34,831 bases of DNA, from the NCBI GenBank assembly GCA_014727815.1, contig WJMS01000270.1, positions 1 through 34,831 on the forward strand, written 5' to 3'. Below, one piece after another: positions 26,313 through 34,748 of the stretch; position 1 is the first letter of the stretch, and each line of letters opens with the position of its first letter. The notes under the pieces are model-generated. The model saw only the letters and a list, made by a program, of their open reading frames with translations, made no database searches and was not told the origin of the DNA. The stretch is from a candidate division GN15 bacterium (GTDB taxonomy: Bacteria; Zixibacteria; MSB-5A5; GN15; FEB-12). The position numbers and the translations under genes were made by a program.

Positions 26313-27707
26313 ATAGACAAGTACGATATTGTCATAATCGGTGGCGGCCCGGGCGGTTATACCGCCGGTATCCGGGCGGCCATGAAAGGCGCCCGGGTGG
26401 CGGTCGTGGAAGCCCGTGAACTCGGCGGTGTCTGCCTCAACCGGGGCTGTATCCCCTCCAAGACACTGATCGCAGCAGCCGCCCAGTACCAGCGAATGAA
26501 GCACGCCGAGGATTTCGGTATCAATCTCGAAGTCCCACCCGTGTACGACTGGCCGGCCATGCTCAAACGCAAGGACAAGGTGGTCAAGACGATGACCGGT
26601 GGTATCGGTCAGCTGTTCAAGTCACACGGGGTCGATCACTATCCCGGGTTCGGCAAGATCACCGGTAAAGAGCAGGTAACGGTCATCGACGACGGCGGCA
26701 ACGAGACCAAGATCCCGACCAAAAATATCATTGTCGCCACCGGCTCGCGCTCCTTGAGCCTGCCGGCGTTTCCGGTCGATGGTACCCGCATTCTTACGTC
26801 CGATCATCTGCTCGAACTCGACCACCTGCCGAAAAAGATGCTCATTATCGGCGCCGGCGTGATCGGCTGCGAGTGGGCCTTCATGCTGGCCATGCTCGAT
26901 GTCGAGGTTGAGATGGTTGAGATGATGGAGCATGCCCTGCCGATGGAAGATGAGCACTGTTCGACGCTGATCGAACGTGAACTGAAAAAGAACAAGATCA
27001 AGCTGCACACCAAGACGAAAGTCGAGGCGGTCGAGCCGGGGCCGGAGGGCGTGCGCGCGAAGCTGTCCGGTGGCGCCACGGTCGACGCCAACCAGGTGCT
27101 GGTTTCGATCGGTCGCGCGTTTCTCACCGAAGACATGGGCCTTGACGAGGTCGGCGTAAAGCTCAACAAAAACGGCTCGATCCCGACCGGGATCGACATG
27201 CGCACCAACGTCAAGAATATCTACGCTATCGGCGATGTGCGCGGCGAGATCCTGCTGGCGTATACGGCGGTGCACGACGGCACCGTGGCGGTTGACAACT
27301 GTCTCGGTGAGAAAGCCAAAAAGAACTATCTCGGCTGTCCGTCGGTGATCTTCACCCATCCCGAAGTCGCCTCGGTCGGCCTTCGCGAGCGCGAGGCCGC
27401 CGACAAACACGACCTGGCAATCGGCAAGTTTCCGCTTCGGGCGCTCGGTAAAGCCCACGCCGAAAACGAGATTGCCGGTGAGGTCAAGGTGATTGCCGAC
27501 AAGGAATCGGACAAACTGCTGGGCGTGCATATTGTCGGCACCCACGCCACCGAGATTATCCATACCGCGGCCCTGGCGATCAACCGCAAGCTCACGGCCA
27601 AACAGCTCGGTTCGCTGATTTTCGGTCACCCGGTGATCTCCGAGTCAATCATGGAGGCGGTTCACGACGTGCATCACGTGTCGGTGCATCTCGCGAAAAA
27701 GAAGTAG
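26313..27707 (+). CDS. lpd: dihydrolipoyl dehydrogenase, with a non-standard ATA start
   Basis: A 464-residue flavoprotein that reoxidises dihydrolipoamide of 2-oxoacid dehydrogenase or glycine cleavage complexes. FAD site KYDIVIIGGGPGGYTAG (residues 3-19); redox disulfide C41/C46 in GGVCLNRGCIPSK; NAD site IIGAGVIGCEWA; FAD segment YAIGDV; interface THPEVASVG and catalytic FGHPVISESI. The frame is open only from 26286 after a stop, and the sole position with correct length and ribosome site (AAGGAG, eight bases away) is ATA at 26313. The first ATG, 26382, would delete the FAD-binding motif. A G-to-A change of a former ATG or true ATA initiation are both possible. No other complex subunits are in the window. 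Confidence 0.9.
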   Translation: MDKYDIVIIGGGPGGYTAGIRAAMKGARVAVVEARELGGVCLNRGCIPSKTLIAAAAQYQRMKHAEDFGINLEVPPVYDWPAMLKRKDKVVKTMTGGIGQLFKSHGVDHYPGFGKITGKEQVTVIDDGGNETKIPTKNIIVATGSRSLSLPAFPVDGTRILTSDHLLELDHLPKKMLIIGAGVIGCEWAFMLAMLDVEVEMVEMMEHALPMEDEHCSTLIERELKKNKIKLHTKTKVEAVEPGPEGVRAKLSGGATVDANQVLVSIGRAFLTEDMGLDEVGVKLNKNGSIPTGIDMRTNVKNIYAIGDVRGEILLAYTAVHDGTVAVDNCLGEKAKKNYLGCPSVIFTHPEVASVGLREREAADKHDLAIGKFPLRALGKAHAENEIAGEVKVIADKESDKLLGVHIVGTHATEIIHTAALAINRKLTAKQLGSLIFGHPVISESIMEAVHDVHHVSVHLAKKK

Positions 27708-27999
27708 TGGGTCACGCCGGATGTGCGTCAGGTCGCGAAATCGTCGCAGATCCTGCGGTTTGACGGTTGGGGCGCACAAATCGTGGATTGTGCGCTGAGA
27801 CCTGTCGAATCGCCGCCGAGTTATCTAAGGCATTGTCCGATAGTAAGGTACGGTTTCCTTGGCGTTCCTCCTGGACGCCGGGCGGGCGCAGTATCTGCGT
27901 TTGGTGCCCTTTCGGAGTTGCCTTGTAGAACTCCTGTCATACGGATAACCTGATACTATACAGTGCCTTACGGGACATTTCGGACATTCGCCGGGGAAT
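27708..27999. other. intergenic region after lpd with hairpins
   Basis: About 290 bases with no recognised gene. Hairpins: GCGCACAA/TTGTGCGC (27772-27795, 8-bp perfect stem, no U-tract), GGCGT/ACGCC (about 27859-27877), and GGAGTT/AACTCC (about 27916-27936). The 27772 hairpin could stabilise the lpd mRNA end. Confidence 0.5.
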
Positions 28000-28021
28000 T
28001 GGCACGTGCATTGTATATAAT
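28000..28021 (+). promoter_or_regulatory. candidate promoter of a short RNA (sigma-54-like with overlapping TATAAT)
   Basis: TGGCACG-TGCA-TTGT (28000-28014) matches the sigma-54 consensus TGGCACG-N4-TTGC at 10 of 11 conserved positions, but the nearly invariant -12 GC is GT. An exact TATAAT (28016-28021) overlaps its downstream side without a good -35. Either would start transcription near 28026-28028. Confidence 0.45.
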
Positions 28022-28025
28022 ATAG

Positions 28026-28125
28026 AGCGTAGTTACTCTTGAATATACGCAGTATGGCGGTGAAGGGTATTTAAGAGGTGGGGATGAAGGAGTTGGTTTG
28101 TGAGGGACCAACTCCTTTCTTTTTG
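28026..28125 (+). ncRNA. possible small RNA, about 100 bases
   Basis: Bounded by the promoter candidate at 28000-28021 and a strong terminator at 28087-28125. It contains no open frame longer than six codons (ATG 28054, no ribosome site). The body is purine-rich with several GGA/GGAG stretches, which could pair with other RNAs or bind CsrA-type proteins. It lies antisense to the tail of a decayed response-regulator gene. No known RNA family recognised. Confidence 0.35.
28087..28125 (+). terminator. strong intrinsic terminator, plus strand
   Basis: Perfect 11-bp stem AAGGAGTTGGT / ACCAACTCCTT (28087-28117) with a nine-base loop, followed by TCTTTTTG. It is oriented for plus-strand transcripts; no T-run follows on the minus strand. 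No plus-strand protein gene ends nearby (lpd ends 380 bases upstream). Confidence 0.85.
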
Positions 28126-28287
28126 TCTGCCGTAGGACTGGAAAGATCCGGCGGCTTTTTTTCTGCCTCGGTCCCTGACCGTGAGCCCGGCCTCTGCCGG
28201 CTGCTGCCGACCGTAGCCTAAAACCAACCCGGCCGGAAGAACAGGGGAGAAGGCCTCGGGGATGTGATGTGCCTCCACGGTACAACA

Positions 28288-28569
28288 AGTCGGAGTTTGT
28301 ATTTCGCGACTCACGCGCCCGACGCCGGTGAGCCTGATGATCTGGAGGTTCTTGTTGAAGGCGGGTATGCACTTGAAGGTCTCAATGCCGTCCCATTCGG
28401 TTATCTGGAGGTCGAGCACGATGACATCGTAATGTCTCTGCTGGATCATCTCAAGGGCGTTGGGGCCGTTTGCGCCAGAGACTGCGTCCAGTCCCATGGC
28501 TTCCATGCGCGCAGCGAGCGCATCGGTGAAGTCAACCTCGTCATCAACGAGAAGCACTCTTGCTGTAAT
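28288..28569 (-). pseudogene. remnant of a response regulator receiver domain
   Basis: The minus strand reads (I)TARVLLVDDEVDFTDAL, then YDVIVLDLQITEWDGIETF and LQIIRLTGVGRV: strands 1 to 4 of a receiver domain with the DD pair and the phosphoacceptor Asp. The expected start codon is ATT (28569-28567) instead of ATG, with a stop just upstream. Homology ends at about 28288, before the conserved lysine; the frame stays open to 28033 but with no recognisable protein. Loss of start and of the fifth strand and helix indicates a decayed gene. Confidence 0.72.
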
Positions 28570-28788
28570 GACAATCTGCTATCGGTTACCGCGCGGTTAG
28601 GGCGGGGGATGGTCCATTGTGCCGTTACGCGGCTGACCTATGCAGCGCGAGCTTCCTTGCGGTCGGACTTGCTGGCATAAGTTCGTGGGCCGAGTAGTGC
28701 GGCGAGGGTCGACTCGATCGGCTGCTTGTCCTCATTCGCCCAAGCGAAGCCGCTTGTCGCCTGCAGTAAGACAGCATCTTCCTCGTCG

Positions 28789-29035
28789 AATGTGTTATAA
28801 GAGTCAGCCTGATTTCATCTCCGGCCGTGACGGCTGCGAGGGTTCGCTTGAGGGGCCGGACGACGAGGCTCTGGATCAGGCACGGGCTGTTATTGACAGT
28901 CACCGGTTGATCCGGCAGTTCCCGCGCCAGCGTGACTTTCTTAATGTCGCACAGCCGGTTGCAGAGCACGACGAGAGTACTGTGACCGAGCAAGGCGAAA
29001 CGACCGTGAATTGCTGCCATCCGGCTGAGTCGGAC
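28789..29035 (-). pseudogene. possible remnant of a histidine kinase
   Basis: On the minus strand, just upstream of the receiver remnant, a stretch reads LARELPDQPVTVNNSPCLIQ and LVVRPLKRTLAAVTAGDEIRLTL, which resembles the segment leading into the N-box of a histidine kinase ATPase domain (with Arg in place of the key Asn). No ATP-lid motifs follow. Order (kinase, then regulator) and strand fit a former two-component pair. The identification is by pattern and weak. Confidence 0.35.
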
Positions 29036-29097
29036 ACTTCCCCGAACAGCAAATAGGTACGGCCGCGGGCGACGGCACGATCGCTGCCGGGCATACG

Positions 29098-29130
29098 AAA
29101 GGCGGTGGCTGCTTCGGGTATCCACCGCCT
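29098..29130 (-). terminator. terminator after the subtilase gene
   Basis: On the minus strand AGGCGGTGG / CCACCGCCT, 9-bp stem with a 13-base loop (29130-29100), followed by TTTCG. It lies about 60 bases after the subtilase stop. A palindrome GTCCTCGAGAGGAC (29142-29155) is also present between them. Confidence 0.7.
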
Positions 29131-29188
29131 CTCATGTGCCTGTCCTCGAGAGGACTTCCGCTCCCTGTATGGGCATATCTACACGATC

Positions 29189-32014
29189 TCAATCACACAC
29201 TGCCGGTGGCGGCCCTCCCAGAAAGAGAGAATTGACCAGGTAGATGACATCGGGCAAATCGACATTGCCTTCCCAGTCGCCATCGACATTGGCTTCCTCC
29301 GCGCACTCCGGTTCGGGTCCGCCCAAAAACAGGGCGTTGACCAGGTAGATCACGTCGGCCAGATCAACCTCATCTTCACCCTGGCGGTAAACATCTCCCC
29401 GGGAGCCCACACAGCAGGCCTGGCAGGCATCGCCGATACCATTGTCATCGCTGTCGATCTGCTGTTCGTTGCTCAATCCCGGACAGTTGTCGCAGGCGTT
29501 GCCGACCGTATCCCGGTCGCTGTCGAGCTGGGCAGGATTGTACACTTCGGGGCAATTGTCGCAGGCGGTGCCGAAACCATCGTCATCCGGGTCGAGCTGT
29601 GCCGGGTTGTACGTTGTCGGGCAATTGTCGAGAATACACGTATTGTTGGGATAGCCGGAATCGCCGTAGCCGTCGCCGTCAACATCGGTACAATTGTCCG
29701 ATTCGTTCGGGATTCCATCGCAATCACCGTCGCCCAGCAACCGGACATCAACAAGCCCGAAGTCATCATAATCCCCAACCACAAGATCGGGGTAGCCATC
29801 GCTGTTGACATCACCGGTCCGCACCGTCGAAACATCGGCCGCCACGGCATACAGCACCGCGCCATGCCGTCCGGAATAGACCGCCAGGCCGTCGGTCGCG
29901 ACTGTCGCCACGTCGTCGAATCCGTCATTATCGACATCACCGCACCCGATCGTGTGGCGGCCCTGCTGGATACGAATAAGCTCTCCCGTCTGGCCTGAGT
30001 ACAGGCCGAACAGTGAGGTGCCTGACACGACCAGGTCATCGTACCCGTCATTGTCAATATCACCGGCGCCGTCGACATGCCAGCCGAATGCCTGTTTGGT
30101 GATATCGCCGGTCATTGTCAACAATGGCTCGCCATTGGCGCCGGAGTAAACGTGCGCCCAGCCATCGCGATCGGTGTCCGGGTAGAAATTGCCCGGTTCG
30201 CCCACGACGATATCGTGGACACCGTCATTGTTGACATCGCCCGCATCAGCCACCCGCCAGCCGAACCAGGCGTCATACTGTGTGCCGGTAAACGAATGTA
30301 CCAGGTTGCCGTGATCGCCGGAGTAGACGAGGGCATAGCCGAATGCGTTCAGATCGGGCGCGCCGACGATAATGTCGCCTCTGCCATCATGGTCGACATC
30401 GGGGATTCCTGCCACGTGCAGGCCAAAACCGCCGTACTGGCTTGAACCGACCTGTGTCCGCACCAGGCTGCCGTCGGCGCCGCTGTACACATACACCCGC
30501 CCGGTGCGACAGCCGGTACAGCTGCCGTTGGCCGGCGAGGTAATCAGCAGATCGGGGACGCCATCGCCGGAGATATCGTCGACAAAGTCCACGGCGGTGC
30601 CGAAATAGAAGCGATCTGGCTCCGGCTCGCTGAAGGTGTGCAGCAGCGCTCCGGTCGCGCCCGAATAGAGATAGGCCCGGCCGGCTTCACCGTCCGCGTT
30701 TTGCGCGCCGACCAGGATATCCGAGGCGCCGTCGAGATCAACATCACGACCGGTCGCCACGGCGTAGCCAAACAGGCTGCCGGGTGTCTCGCCGTCGATG
30801 GTGTAATGATCGCATCCCGAGGCGGCTCCGGCGCCGCCCAGCAATTGCAGCAGCGACGCGAGCGGGTCGATCAGCCCGGAGCCAAGCATGTTGTTGTAGG
30901 CCAGGTTGTACTGGTCGATATCGAGCGCCGTGTTGATGATCGCGTTGCGCAACAGCGGCCAGGTCAGCGATGGCGCTTCGGACAACAACAGCGCCGCCTG
31001 GGCACTGACAAACGGCGCCGAGAAACTGGTGCCGCCCCACCAGGCATAGCCGGTATCCTGGTACGGGGCGTAGATGTTGACCCCCGGCGCACAGACATCG
31101 ATCGCATTGCCGAAATTGGAGAAGTCGGCCAGGGTGAGGTTGCTGTCGATAGCCGCTACCGCAATAGTGTTCGGATCGCTGGCCGGATACCCGGCCAGGT
31201 CGTCCTGCCCGTTACCGGCGGCCACCACCACCGCGACATTCTGCTCCTTGGCGTAGGCGACAGCATCGGCAATCGCAAGATGCTCACCCAGCATCACCAT
31301 GGAGAGGTTGATCACCCGGCAACCATCGGCAATCGCCTGCATGATCGCCTCGGCGACAACATAGCCGTTGCTCTCGCCCTCGATATCGGTTACGCGATAG
31401 GCCCGGATTGTCGCTTCCGGCGCAACCAGGTGAATGACACCCGCCACGAACGTACCGTGGCCGCTGTTGTCGCCGCCCGGTTCGTCGAAGGCATCCGGAT
31501 CATCGTCGACATAGTCCCAGCCCGACTCGACCCAACCCTCGAAGGCCGGATGGGTGTAGTTGACACCCCCGTCGAGAACGGCGACCGAGATACCCGTACC
31601 GGTCGACACGCTATGGGTGCCGGCGAGGTTCAACTCGGATGAGGCTATCTGATTCTGATAACTCCCAATGAACTGGTTGTCTGAAAACGGGATGCTGCCC
31701 TGCACCGGTTGCAACGGGTCGACCCGGTAGTTGGGGTGGCAGAACGCGACGCCTTCGGTGCGGGCGATATAGACAGACAGTGAATCGAGATTGTAGTCCG
31801 GGTTGCCGTCGAGCAAATAAACATCGATTAGCGGCAGGTGCTGTCCGATTGAGGTACCGAACTCATCGTTGATGATTCCAACATCGTAACCATCCTCCAT
31901 CTTCAGGACCAGTTCGCCGAGGACATACAGGGCGCCCGATGTTCCCGAAGCCAGCAGCATCGTGGCTGCGATAATGATTGCTGCAAATCGTACTGTAAAC
32001 AGACGCTTATACAC
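29189..32014 (-). CDS. secreted S8 subtilase with FG-GAP, calcium-binding and dockerin-like repeats
   Basis: A 941-residue exported protease. Signal peptide (FAAIIIAATMLLASGTSG), an inhibitor-type propeptide (about 30-100), a complete subtilisin domain with D148 (AVLDGGVNYTHP), H186 (NSGHGTFVAG), N268 (VAAGNGQ) and S330 (GGTSFSAPFVSA). Then FG-GAP repeats of integrin type (about 390-785, with DxDxDG loops such as DVDLDGASDILVG), thrombospondin-3-like calcium repeats (DNCP..YNPAQLDPDDDGFG), and two C-terminal dockerin-like repeats each ending IYLVN-LFLGG. Start GTG 32014 is chosen because GAGGAG lies six bases ahead and the signal peptide begins here; the frame is open far upstream but overlaps the CHAT gene. 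Translation is coupled to that gene. Confidence 0.93.
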   Translation of the reverse strand: MYKRLFTVRFAAIIIAATMLLASGTSGALYVLGELVLKMEDGYDVGIINDEFGTSIGQHLPLIDVYLLDGNPDYNLDSLSVYIARTEGVAFCHPNYRVDPLQPVQGSIPFSDNQFIGSYQNQIASSELNLAGTHSVSTGTGISVAVLDGGVNYTHPAFEGWVESGWDYVDDDPDAFDEPGGDNSGHGTFVAGVIHLVAPEATIRAYRVTDIEGESNGYVVAEAIMQAIADGCRVINLSMVMLGEHLAIADAVAYAKEQNVAVVVAAGNGQDDLAGYPASDPNTIAVAAIDSNLTLADFSNFGNAIDVCAPGVNIYAPYQDTGYAWWGGTSFSAPFVSAQAALLLSEAPSLTWPLLRNAIINTALDIDQYNLAYNNMLGSGLIDPLASLLQLLGGAGAASGCDHYTIDGETPGSLFGYAVATGRDVDLDGASDILVGAQNADGEAGRAYLYSGATGALLHTFSEPEPDRFYFGTAVDFVDDISGDGVPDLLITSPANGSCTGCRTGRVYVYSGADGSLVRTQVGSSQYGGFGLHVAGIPDVDHDGRGDIIVGAPDLNAFGYALVYSGDHGNLVHSFTGTQYDAWFGWRVADAGDVNNDGVHDIVVGEPGNFYPDTDRDGWAHVYSGANGEPLLTMTGDITKQAFGWHVDGAGDIDNDGYDDLVVSGTSLFGLYSGQTGELIRIQQGRHTIGCGDVDNDGFDDVATVATDGLAVYSGRHGAVLYAVAADVSTVRTGDVNSDGYPDLVVGDYDDFGLVDVRLLGDGDCDGIPNESDNCTDVDGDGYGDSGYPNNTCILDNCPTTYNPAQLDPDDDGFGTACDNCPEVYNPAQLDSDRDTVGNACDNCPGLSNEQQIDSDDNGIGDACQACCVGSRGDVYRQGEDEVDLADVIYLVNALFLGGPEPECAEEANVDGDWEGNVDLPDVIYLVNSLFLGGPPPAVCD

Positions 32015-32024
32015 CGTGATCTCC

Positions 32025-34748
32025 TCACCCGGCGCCATAGAGCGAAAAAGCTGCCCAGTAGTAGGCGGATCGGAATTGTTCACGTATTTCGAGCGACGCC
32101 TGCTGTACGGACACGTCAACCGGTGTGCCGCCCAGCAGATGACGGTAAAAGGTTTGCATCCATGATGAGGTCGTGCGATCCGACACGGCCCAATGGCTGG
32201 CGACCACATTGCGTGCGCCCATCTCGAGCAGGGTGCGAACGAAGCCGCTCGACTCGGCGCCCGGTACCGTGGTCTGTTGCGCGGTGCGGCAGGCGGCCAG
32301 TGTGACCAGCCCGACCTTGTTTCGACGCATGCGGAAGTCGGCCGCAAACAGCGGCCCGTCTTCGAGCAACAACGACGAATAGAACGGGTTGTCGATACGA
32401 AGTACGGCGTGACCCGAGTAGTGCCAGATTCGTGCGCTCTGCCGATCGGGCCAGTCGCTCCTGCGACACGGATCGTAGATTTCCACCGAGCCGTCGCTCG
32501 CCCCGGCCAGGAACTCCAGCTCCTCTTTGTAGTGGGGCAGGCTGGTGGTGTCGCCGACGAACGCCGCGATCCTGGACGAACGGGTACGGATACTTCGGGC
32601 GTGTTCGTGGTGTCGGATACTGGGCGCAAGCAGCAGGCGATGCCGCTCGACCAGCGGCTGGCCGGCGGCGACCAGCGCCTGCCACGGCAGATTCCACAGG
32701 CTGCCCTCGGGGACAATCAGGACTTTTTCGTGGCGTCCTGCAATCTCCAGCGGCGCCCACAGGTATTCACCAATCTGCTGCAGGATGCTCTGTTCGCCGA
32801 AGTCACCCTCGTCGGTAGCGCCGCCGATATGCTGGCTGCGCGACATGTAGAATCGCCAGCAGGCGAGCAGGCGGGACAGATGTTCGAAACCGTCGGTCAG
32901 CCGACACACCCGGGTCTCGCCCCGTTCATGGACAAAGGTGATGATATCCCGCTCGTTTATGTGTACCTGGACGACCGGCTGTCGCGACGAGACGGTGCGC
33001 ATGGTGTCGAGCAGCGAACGGAAGCGGGGGAGGCGGGCCGGTTCGGCCCGCTCGATAGCCGCGAGTGCATCGCGTACCTGTCGCTGAATCGAGCGAACGG
33101 CCGGGGAGCGTACAATCGTCACGCTGGAGCGTTCGGGGTCGTTCCGATCGAGCCGGCCCGAGAGCGCCTGGACCTGTCCGGCCAATCGGGCCAGACTTTC
33201 CCGTACGCGTGCCCGGGCCGGATGCGTGTCGTGTAACTCGGTGTCGGCCGACCATAAACCGGCCGTTTTGTACCGCTCCGACCACCCGGCGGCCTGCAGC
33301 GGCGCCCGGGTTTCCTCCGCATCGATCAGTCGCAGGTACGGGTCGGTGCGGTTCTCCATAAAGGCGGAGCGCAGGTCGAGCGGGGGAAGTGAGGCGCGCA
33401 CGGCATCGAGCGCTTCGGCCGCGCGCGACCAGTGTTTCACGGCCTGCCGGGTTCGATTGTGGCGGGCCGCCCGGTCACCCAGAATTGTGTGACGATGCGC
33501 GAACAGGTGCGGGACCGACCGGGCCGCGCGATTGCGAGCCAGACGGTGCAGGACGATTTCGTTATCGGGATCGGCTGATAAGACCTGCAGGTCACAGATT
33601 GCTTCCCACAACGGCAGTTGCGATTCCTGGAATTCATCGGCGGCATTTCGCAACGCCGCCAGCGAATCCTGCGTATTGGTCTCGAGCTGTGCCGCGAACA
33701 GCAGGCTGGCAGCTTCAAAGTAGCGATTCTCAATCGACCGGAAGCCCTCGAGAGCCGCCCGAAGGTCTTTCCGGGCAGCGCTCATGCGCCCCAATCCCAG
33801 ATGCGCTTTGCCCGCGAAAAAGGCTGCCTTGGCGCTTTCGTAAGCAATCCCGAGTCGATCGGCCATGCGACCGGCCGCACGAGCGCAGCGACGGGCATCG
33901 TTGAACAAGTTCAGCGCCAGATACGCCTCGGCTTCATCGAGCAGGCACAAGACTTCACCGCGGTGCTGTCCCGCTTTGTGGAACTCCCTGCGACAGGCCG
34001 CCAGCTCCTGCAGCGAGACGTGATAGCGGCCCTCGAGTAAATGCAGCCAGGCGATTCCATTGCGGCAGTGGGCTGCGTAGACGTTGAACCCGTGCTTCTC
34101 GAAGTTGGTGCCGGCGATGTCGTACAGGCGGCGAGCTTCGTCGAACTCGAACAACTGAACGAGACTGTTGGCCAGGTTGTAGTAACACTGTGCAATAGCG
34201 ATCTCGTCGCCGCGCTTCTCAAAGAAGCGACAGGCCTGGCGGTACAGCGTGCGGGCTTCTTTGTGGCGATCCTGACGGTGCAGGACATTGGCATAGTTTA
34301 CCCGTGTCTTGGCAACCTCGGCCGGCAGCCGCAAACGCTGGAAGGTGCGTACGGCCATCGAGAAACGCGTGCGGCAAGCTCTGGTTTCGCCGAGGTACAT
34401 ATAGATATCGATGAGTATCCGGTCGATGCGGGCCCGGGCTTCCGGTTCGCGGGCCAGAAGCGTGCGCGCCTCGAGATACGCATCGCGGGCGCCCTCGAAA
34501 TCACCGGCGCTCCGTCGAGTCCAGCCGAGCGCACGAAGCGCCGTTGTATGGAGCAGGCGAGAGTGGGATCGGGCATGACGGACGAACTTGTCGGCCAACG
34601 TGACCGCGGCGCCGGCGTGGCGCTGCGATTCAGCCCGTACGATACGATCACAGGCGGCTGCCAGCGCCGCTTCGTCAACTTCAGGCACGTGACCGCTGTC
34701 GATGAACTGCCGAGCCTGACGGTCTACGGTGTGGTCGACTTTCGCCAT
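32025..34748 (-). CDS. TPR-CHAT protein (caspase-like protease)
   Basis: A 907-residue cytoplasmic protein. Residues about 30-480 are helical tetratricopeptide-type repeats (for example AQCYYNLANSLVQLFEFDEA); a linker follows, and the last 250 or so residues form a CHAT domain of the caspase/separase clan. Catalytic residues are intact: H780 in WHYSGHAVLRIDNPFY and C820 in LVTLAACRTAQ, with the usual ending YYWAAFSLYGAG. No signal peptide. ATG 34748 has GGAG at suitable distance; the frame remains open to the window edge, so a longer start cannot be excluded. The stop codon lies within the ribosome site of the subtilase gene. TPR-CHAT proteins are generally activated through their repeats; substrate and trigger are unknown here. 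Confidence 0.93.
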   Translation of the reverse strand: MAKVDHTVDRQARQFIDSGHVPEVDEAALAAACDRIVRAESQRHAGAAVTLADKFVRHARSHSRLLHTTALRALGWTRRSAGDFEGARDAYLEARTLLAREPEARARIDRILIDIYMYLGETRACRTRFSMAVRTFQRLRLPAEVAKTRVNYANVLHRQDRHKEARTLYRQACRFFEKRGDEIAIAQCYYNLANSLVQLFEFDEARRLYDIAGTNFEKHGFNVYAAHCRNGIAWLHLLEGRYHVSLQELAACRREFHKAGQHRGEVLCLLDEAEAYLALNLFNDARRCARAAGRMADRLGIAYESAKAAFFAGKAHLGLGRMSAARKDLRAALEGFRSIENRYFEAASLLFAAQLETNTQDSLAALRNAADEFQESQLPLWEAICDLQVLSADPDNEIVLHRLARNRAARSVPHLFAHRHTILGDRAARHNRTRQAVKHWSRAAEALDAVRASLPPLDLRSAFMENRTDPYLRLIDAEETRAPLQAAGWSERYKTAGLWSADTELHDTHPARARVRESLARLAGQVQALSGRLDRNDPERSSVTIVRSPAVRSIQRQVRDALAAIERAEPARLPRFRSLLDTMRTVSSRQPVVQVHINERDIITFVHERGETRVCRLTDGFEHLSRLLACWRFYMSRSQHIGGATDEGDFGEQSILQQIGEYLWAPLEIAGRHEKVLIVPEGSLWNLPWQALVAAGQPLVERHRLLLAPSIRHHEHARSIRTRSSRIAAFVGDTTSLPHYKEELEFLAGASDGSVEIYDPCRRSDWPDRQSARIWHYSGHAVLRIDNPFYSSLLLEDGPLFAADFRMRRNKVGLVTLAACRTAQQTTVPGAESSGFVRTLLEMGARNVVASHWAVSDRTTSSWMQTFYRHLLGGTPVDVSVQQASLEIREQFRSAYYWAAFSLYGAG

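Noticed and set aside
26382-27707. lpd starting at ATG 26382
   Set aside because: This would remove the GGGPGG FAD-binding motif, and no ribosome site precedes it.
32025-34748. Link of the TPR-CHAT protein to type III-E CRISPR (gRAMP-associated protease)
   Set aside because: No CRISPR repeats, Cas genes or gRAMP-like sequence are in the window, and the partner is a subtilase; TPR-CHAT architecture alone is widespread.
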